NCBI GenBank assembly: GCA_011317545.1
Contig: WUJK01000014.1
Coordinates: 1,037,283-1,101,282, forward strand
From: Coniella vitis
Lineage: Eukaryota; Ascomycota; Sordariomycetes; Diaporthales; Schizoparmaceae
Reading direction: 5' to 3'
DNA: 64,000 nt
Positions 60,199 to 64,000 of the stretch are shown piece by piece. Position 1 is the stretch's first letter; the number at the start of each line of letters is the position of its first letter. Both the position numbers and the translations under genes were made by a program. The notes beneath the pieces were generated by a model. The model was not told the origin of the DNA. It saw nothing but the letters and a program-made list of their open reading frames with translations, and did not search any database.

Positions 60199-60270
60199 TA
60201 ATTTTATAGCTTAGTAATTAGAGTTCCTAGTTTCTTATTAGGAGGTCCGGGGTTCGATTCCTTATAATAC
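60199..60270 (+). tRNA. Decayed tRNA-like sequence (Glu-like)
   Basis: An A-box-like TAGCTTAGTAATTAGAG, an anticodon arm CCTAG-TTTCTTA-TTAGG and a perfect B box GGTTCGATTCC (preceded by AGGTCCGG) are in correct order and spacing, with T5 at 60295 as a possible Pol III stop. The right half resembles fungal tRNA-Glu (GGAGGTCCGGGGTTCGATTCC). The acceptor stem does not pair and the T stem is damaged, so it is a pseudo-tRNA or a tRNA-derived SINE head. It overlaps the end of F pol. Confidence 0.45.
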
Positions 60271-63200
60271 CTTCTCTATCTAAGGCTATAATAACTTTTT
60301 ATTTTCGTATTCTTTAATAAGGTCTAGGTATATATTCTTTAGTAATTCCTAAGTATTTTCCGAATTATTATAATTTTTCTACTTAATAAAGTATTATTTT
60401 CTATATCCGCGTTTATAAAATCGAGAATCTATTTAACTTTATATTATACTTATTCTAGTTCGATAATATCTATATTATACGAGAATTCTATATTTACTAA
60501 TACTAGTTTTAGAAGTAAAATATAGAAGATTAGGTATAGATATATATATAGGATTTCGAGTTTATAGTTAACTAATAAAATTTATAATATAATTTTATAA
60601 GGTTCGAGTTTTTTATAATCGAGTTTATCGCTAGGTTTAATAGTTTTAATATTTTTATAGTTAAGGTAGACTTTATCTCCCTTTTATAGGATTAATCCTT
60701 TAATCCTTTTCTAATTAGCGTATTTCGTTATTTATTCTTTAATATCCTAAAGTATAGGTTAAATAGCTTTATATAATTACTTAATTCTTCTAGTATATTA
60801 ATCTGCCGTTTTTATATTTCTACCTAATAGTATTTTATAATATATTATAGGGTTATATTTATAGAGTAGGAAGAATAGTAATTTTCCTATATTTATCGTA
60901 TCTACGCTATTATAAGCGAATTATATTATAGGTAAGAGTTTAACCTAATTATCCTATTTATAATTAATATAATATTATAGATATTATTCTATAATCTAAT
61001 TAGTATATTCTATTTATCCGTTTATCTAAGGATAGAATATTATAAATATATATTATATCGTTCCGAAGTATTTAATAAATAAGATCTAGAATTCTAATAT
61101 AAATTTTCTATCTCTATCTAATATAAGTTCCTAAAGTATTCCGTAGTTAATAATAATAATATAAAGGAATATATATATAAGTTCTTCTATAATATTACTT
61201 TCTTTATATAATAGGAAGTATATATATTTACTTAGTTTATAAACTATTACTAAGATATTATCGTATTATACCTAAGTTAAGGGTTTTTATAAAAGGGGTA
61301 GCTTAGTAATAAAATCTAAACTAATAGATAACTAAATAGTTATAAATATTAGTAGAAATTATAATAATCTATAAGGTTTATATTATTCTATCTTATTCCG
61401 TTTATATATATTATAGTTATTAATAATATTTATAACTCGTTTCTTAATGTTTAGTAGATTCTAATAATATTAGATCCTTTTATAGGTTACTCTAATTCCT
61501 TAGTATTTATATATTAATATATTATAAATACTTCTAATATATTCGTTCTATTCCGATATTATTATATTATCGAGGTTAGGTATTTCTCTTTCGATATATA
61601 GTATTATATTAAGTTCCTTAGTAATAAATAGTATAGTAAGGTTACCTTCCGATTCTTCCTTAAAGATTATTATAATATCCTAGTCTCTATTATTACTATC
61701 CTTATAATCTAACCGTTTACTAAGAGTATCTACTTATTTATTTTCTTTACCTTTATAGTAGATAATCTTAAAATCGAATTCTAATAAGAACTCGTACTAT
61801 CTAACTTATCGTTTATTAAGCTACTTTATTAAAGTAAATATCTAAAGATTCTTATAATCTATATATATAAGGATTTATTATTTTACGCCGATAAGGTAAT
61901 ATCGCTATTCTTTAAAGGCTTTTATTATTATTATAAATTCTTAATCGGGTATTCTATAGTTAAGTTCTAATCCGTTTAGCTTCTTATTAAAGTTATTAAT
62001 TATCTGTAATCGTCCTTTATTATCTTATTATCCGAATTATCTACCGAATATATAATCTAATATATTTATCTCGATCTCGAAAATTTTATTTTAATCTACT
62101 TTAATTAGGATTAGTTCTAATATAATTATATCCTTAATTATACTAAAGGCTTTCTATACCTATTCGTTTTAATTAAAGGTAATATCCTTTTTCGTAAGTT
62201 CTATAAATAATACTACGATATTATTATAATTCTTAATAAATTATCGGTAAAAGTTAATATAACTTAAAAAGGCTTTAATATCCTTAACGTTTTAAGGTAT
62301 AAGCTAATCCCTAACTACTTATACTTTATCTTTCTATATTTATATATATATTAGTATAATAGTATATCCGAGGTAGTTAACTTCTTAAATATTCTAGTTA
62401 TATTTAGTAGGTTCTATTAAAGTCTTATTATTTTAGAGGATTTATAGGATTATTATAATATATTTCTAATATTCTTCGAATATCTTTAAATAAATAAGGA
62501 TATTATCTAGGTAAGCGATTATAAAATAATCGAGGTATTCGTATAAGATAAAGTTTATTATTTCTTAGAATAATACGGGGGCGTTAGTAAGTCCGAATAG
62601 TATAATAAAATATTCGAAATATCCGTAGTATATTCTAAATACTATTTTCTATTCTTCTCCGGGTTTAATACGAATATATATATATCCTTCCTTAAGGTCG
62701 AGGGCTATAAATTATTAAGCTCCTTTAAGTTTATCTCTAAATTCTTTAAAGAGGAGTAAAGGGTATCGATTCTTAATTATAATATTATTAAGTTACCGAT
62801 AGTTAACGTATAATCGTAGTTTACCGTTTTTCCTTAATATAAATAGGATTAGGTATCCTATTAATAAATATAAAGGTTTAATATAGCCTTTCTTAAGGTT
62901 TTCGTCGATATATCCTCTAAATACTTTAAATTTATCTTTATCTAATCTATAGATAGGAAAGAACTTTAGTTATTCTCCTTCTTTAAATAGGATCTTATAG
63001 TTATATAGGCCGTACTCTAATAAGCTATTATCGAATTTTCCTTAAAATAGTTTTATAAACTTCCGATACTCTTTTAATATACTAAAGAGGTCTTTAAATA
63101 TATCTTTATCTTATATAGTTACTATTATAAGGAGATATCGTTATATATACTTAATTCCCTTTTAAACTTATCGTAATAATATATCCTATTATCTATAAAA

Positions 63201-64000
63201 TCCTATTATATTATATCCTAATCTATTATATCCCTTCTTTTATTAGATACTAACTATCGCTAGATCCTTCTCTATAAACTATCGAGGTTTATTATATTCT
63301 AGGGTAGCTATTATCTTAACTCTTCTCGATTTAAAGGTATATATAGATTCGTTTAAGCCCCTATTATCTAAATATCGCTTAATAATTAAATCCGATCTTA
63401 TACCTTTAATTATAACCGCTTTTTTAGGTATCCGCTTTATCCTATAAAATATAGCTATTAGTCTAATTAATTCGAGGATTTTCCTTTCTTAATTATAATA
63501 TACCTAGAATTAGCTTATATTATATAGTATCCGTAATATCGAAGTTTATTAATATTATATATCCGTAGATTATAACTAATAATTAATTAGATTTTATATC
63601 GATAATACTCTAGCTATAAGCGATTTCTATACCTTTTATAATATTAAGTTTATAGGGTTTTATCTTCTTCTTCTAAGGTATCCGTTCTCTATTAATAATA
63701 CTTAGGGATATAAAGTTTCCTTATACTCCGCTATTTAGGAATATTATATAGTATTTACCGTTAATTTATACTACGATTTTTAAATATTTATATATTAAGC
63801 TATCTATTATATAAAGGGACTTTATTATAAGTCTTAATCGCTTATTATCCCTTATAAGCGATCCTTACCTTTTAGATTCTATTATTCTTATTATACTCTA
63901 AAGGTTATTATTTATACTAGGTTCTTAGCTTATTATATTCTATATTATATATATATTATAGCTTATCGCTATAGGTATACTTAGTTTTCTTCTTCTATAT
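60262..64000 (-). pseudogene. F pol (RT, RNase H, integrase, chromodomain), dead and partial
   Basis: The minus strand from the window end reads: RT with FIALDLKEGYIYIRIKPGEE near 62680 and IIAYLDNILIYLKIF near 62500 (YLDD turned to YLDN); RNase H near 62000; integrase with ILVIVYKLSKYIYFLLYKES and LILDRDRKF near 61150-61280, FYPQINGQIEYTN near 61020; GDKVYLNYKNIKT near 60680; and a C-terminal chromodomain (YFIKQKNYNNSENTQELLKN) near 60340-60420. RIP stops throughout. Protease and gag lie beyond 64000. Confidence 0.75.

Larger units (their letters stand above)
58907..64000 (-). mobile_element. Ty3/gypsy chromovirus F, runs off the window
   Basis: The 3' LTR is at the left (58907-59361) and the coding strand is minus. 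Next to the LTR lies a polypurine-like AATAGAAGGGAGATAA (minus strand). Then an opposite-strand frame (59470-60130), a tRNA-like sequence (60199-60270), and pol from about 60262 to the window end. The 5' LTR and gag are not included. Inserted in LINE2. Confidence 0.75.

Noticed and set aside
8361..64000. AT-rich block as a centromere or a mitochondrial insertion
   Set aside because: The content is explained by RIPed nuclear retroelements with LTRs and TSDs. A centromere in such DNA remains possible but has no sequence proof here.

Overview
The window comes from a filamentous ascomycete (Pezizomycotina-type) chromosome. The evidence is a short spliceosomal intron in the first gene, a tRNA-Asp with an intron next to the anticodon, Ty3/gypsy chromoviruses and a Tad1-like LINE. 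From about 8.36 kb to the end the DNA is AT-rich, with CpA/TpG almost gone and CpG kept. That is the footprint of repeat-induced point mutation (RIP).

Left part (1-8.36 kb), normal base composition: a 264-residue protein-kinase-like gene with one intron (510-1359, +); a RIP-damaged Tc1/mariner transposon with TA target duplication (3050-4439); a tRNA-Asp(GTC) with a 33-bp intron (4601-4705, -); a broken, non-RIPed gypsy reverse-transcriptase remnant (5093-5640); and an intact mitochondrial-type PP2C phosphatase gene of the Ptc5 kind (6495-7955, -). Nothing convincing fills the rest.

Right part (8.36-64 kb): one nest of retroelements, with no host gene seen. I could take most of it apart using LTR edges and target-site duplications (TSDs). 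The oldest host is gypsy element E (from about 8361, + strand). E was interrupted by gypsy A1 (9987-17248, TSD ATATA), by gypsy D (17440-43928, probable TSD TAAAT), by gypsy A2 (45308-52271, TSD GGCTA) and by LINE2 (53088-58906, -). D holds gypsy B (18029-34343), a 320-bp chimeric inverted-end element (34348-34667) and gypsy C (35300-42765, TSD AATAT). B is split by LINE1 (22899-31700, 16-bp TSD). LINE1 and LINE2 each hold a copy of a 524-531-bp miniature LTR element (TRIM-like; 30915-31438 and 55220-55750) at different sites. Gypsy F (58907 to beyond the window) sits in LINE2. Insertion depth reaches five (E>D>B>LINE1>TRIM).

Most unusual observation: three gypsy families (A, B/C, F) and the LINE family each carry, between the end of pol/ORF2 and the 3' end, an additional long reading frame on the opposite strand. 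It is open apart from TAA/TAG stops of the kind RIP makes from CAA/CAG. In element C it starts MPPKRP and has a canonical intron. In A it has the same length (331 codons) in both copies. In the LINE it starts MPPKKG after the RIP-altered ATG. Function unknown. Element-encoded pol genes are all dead: the RT motif YxDD reads YxDN or YIND in every copy I read.
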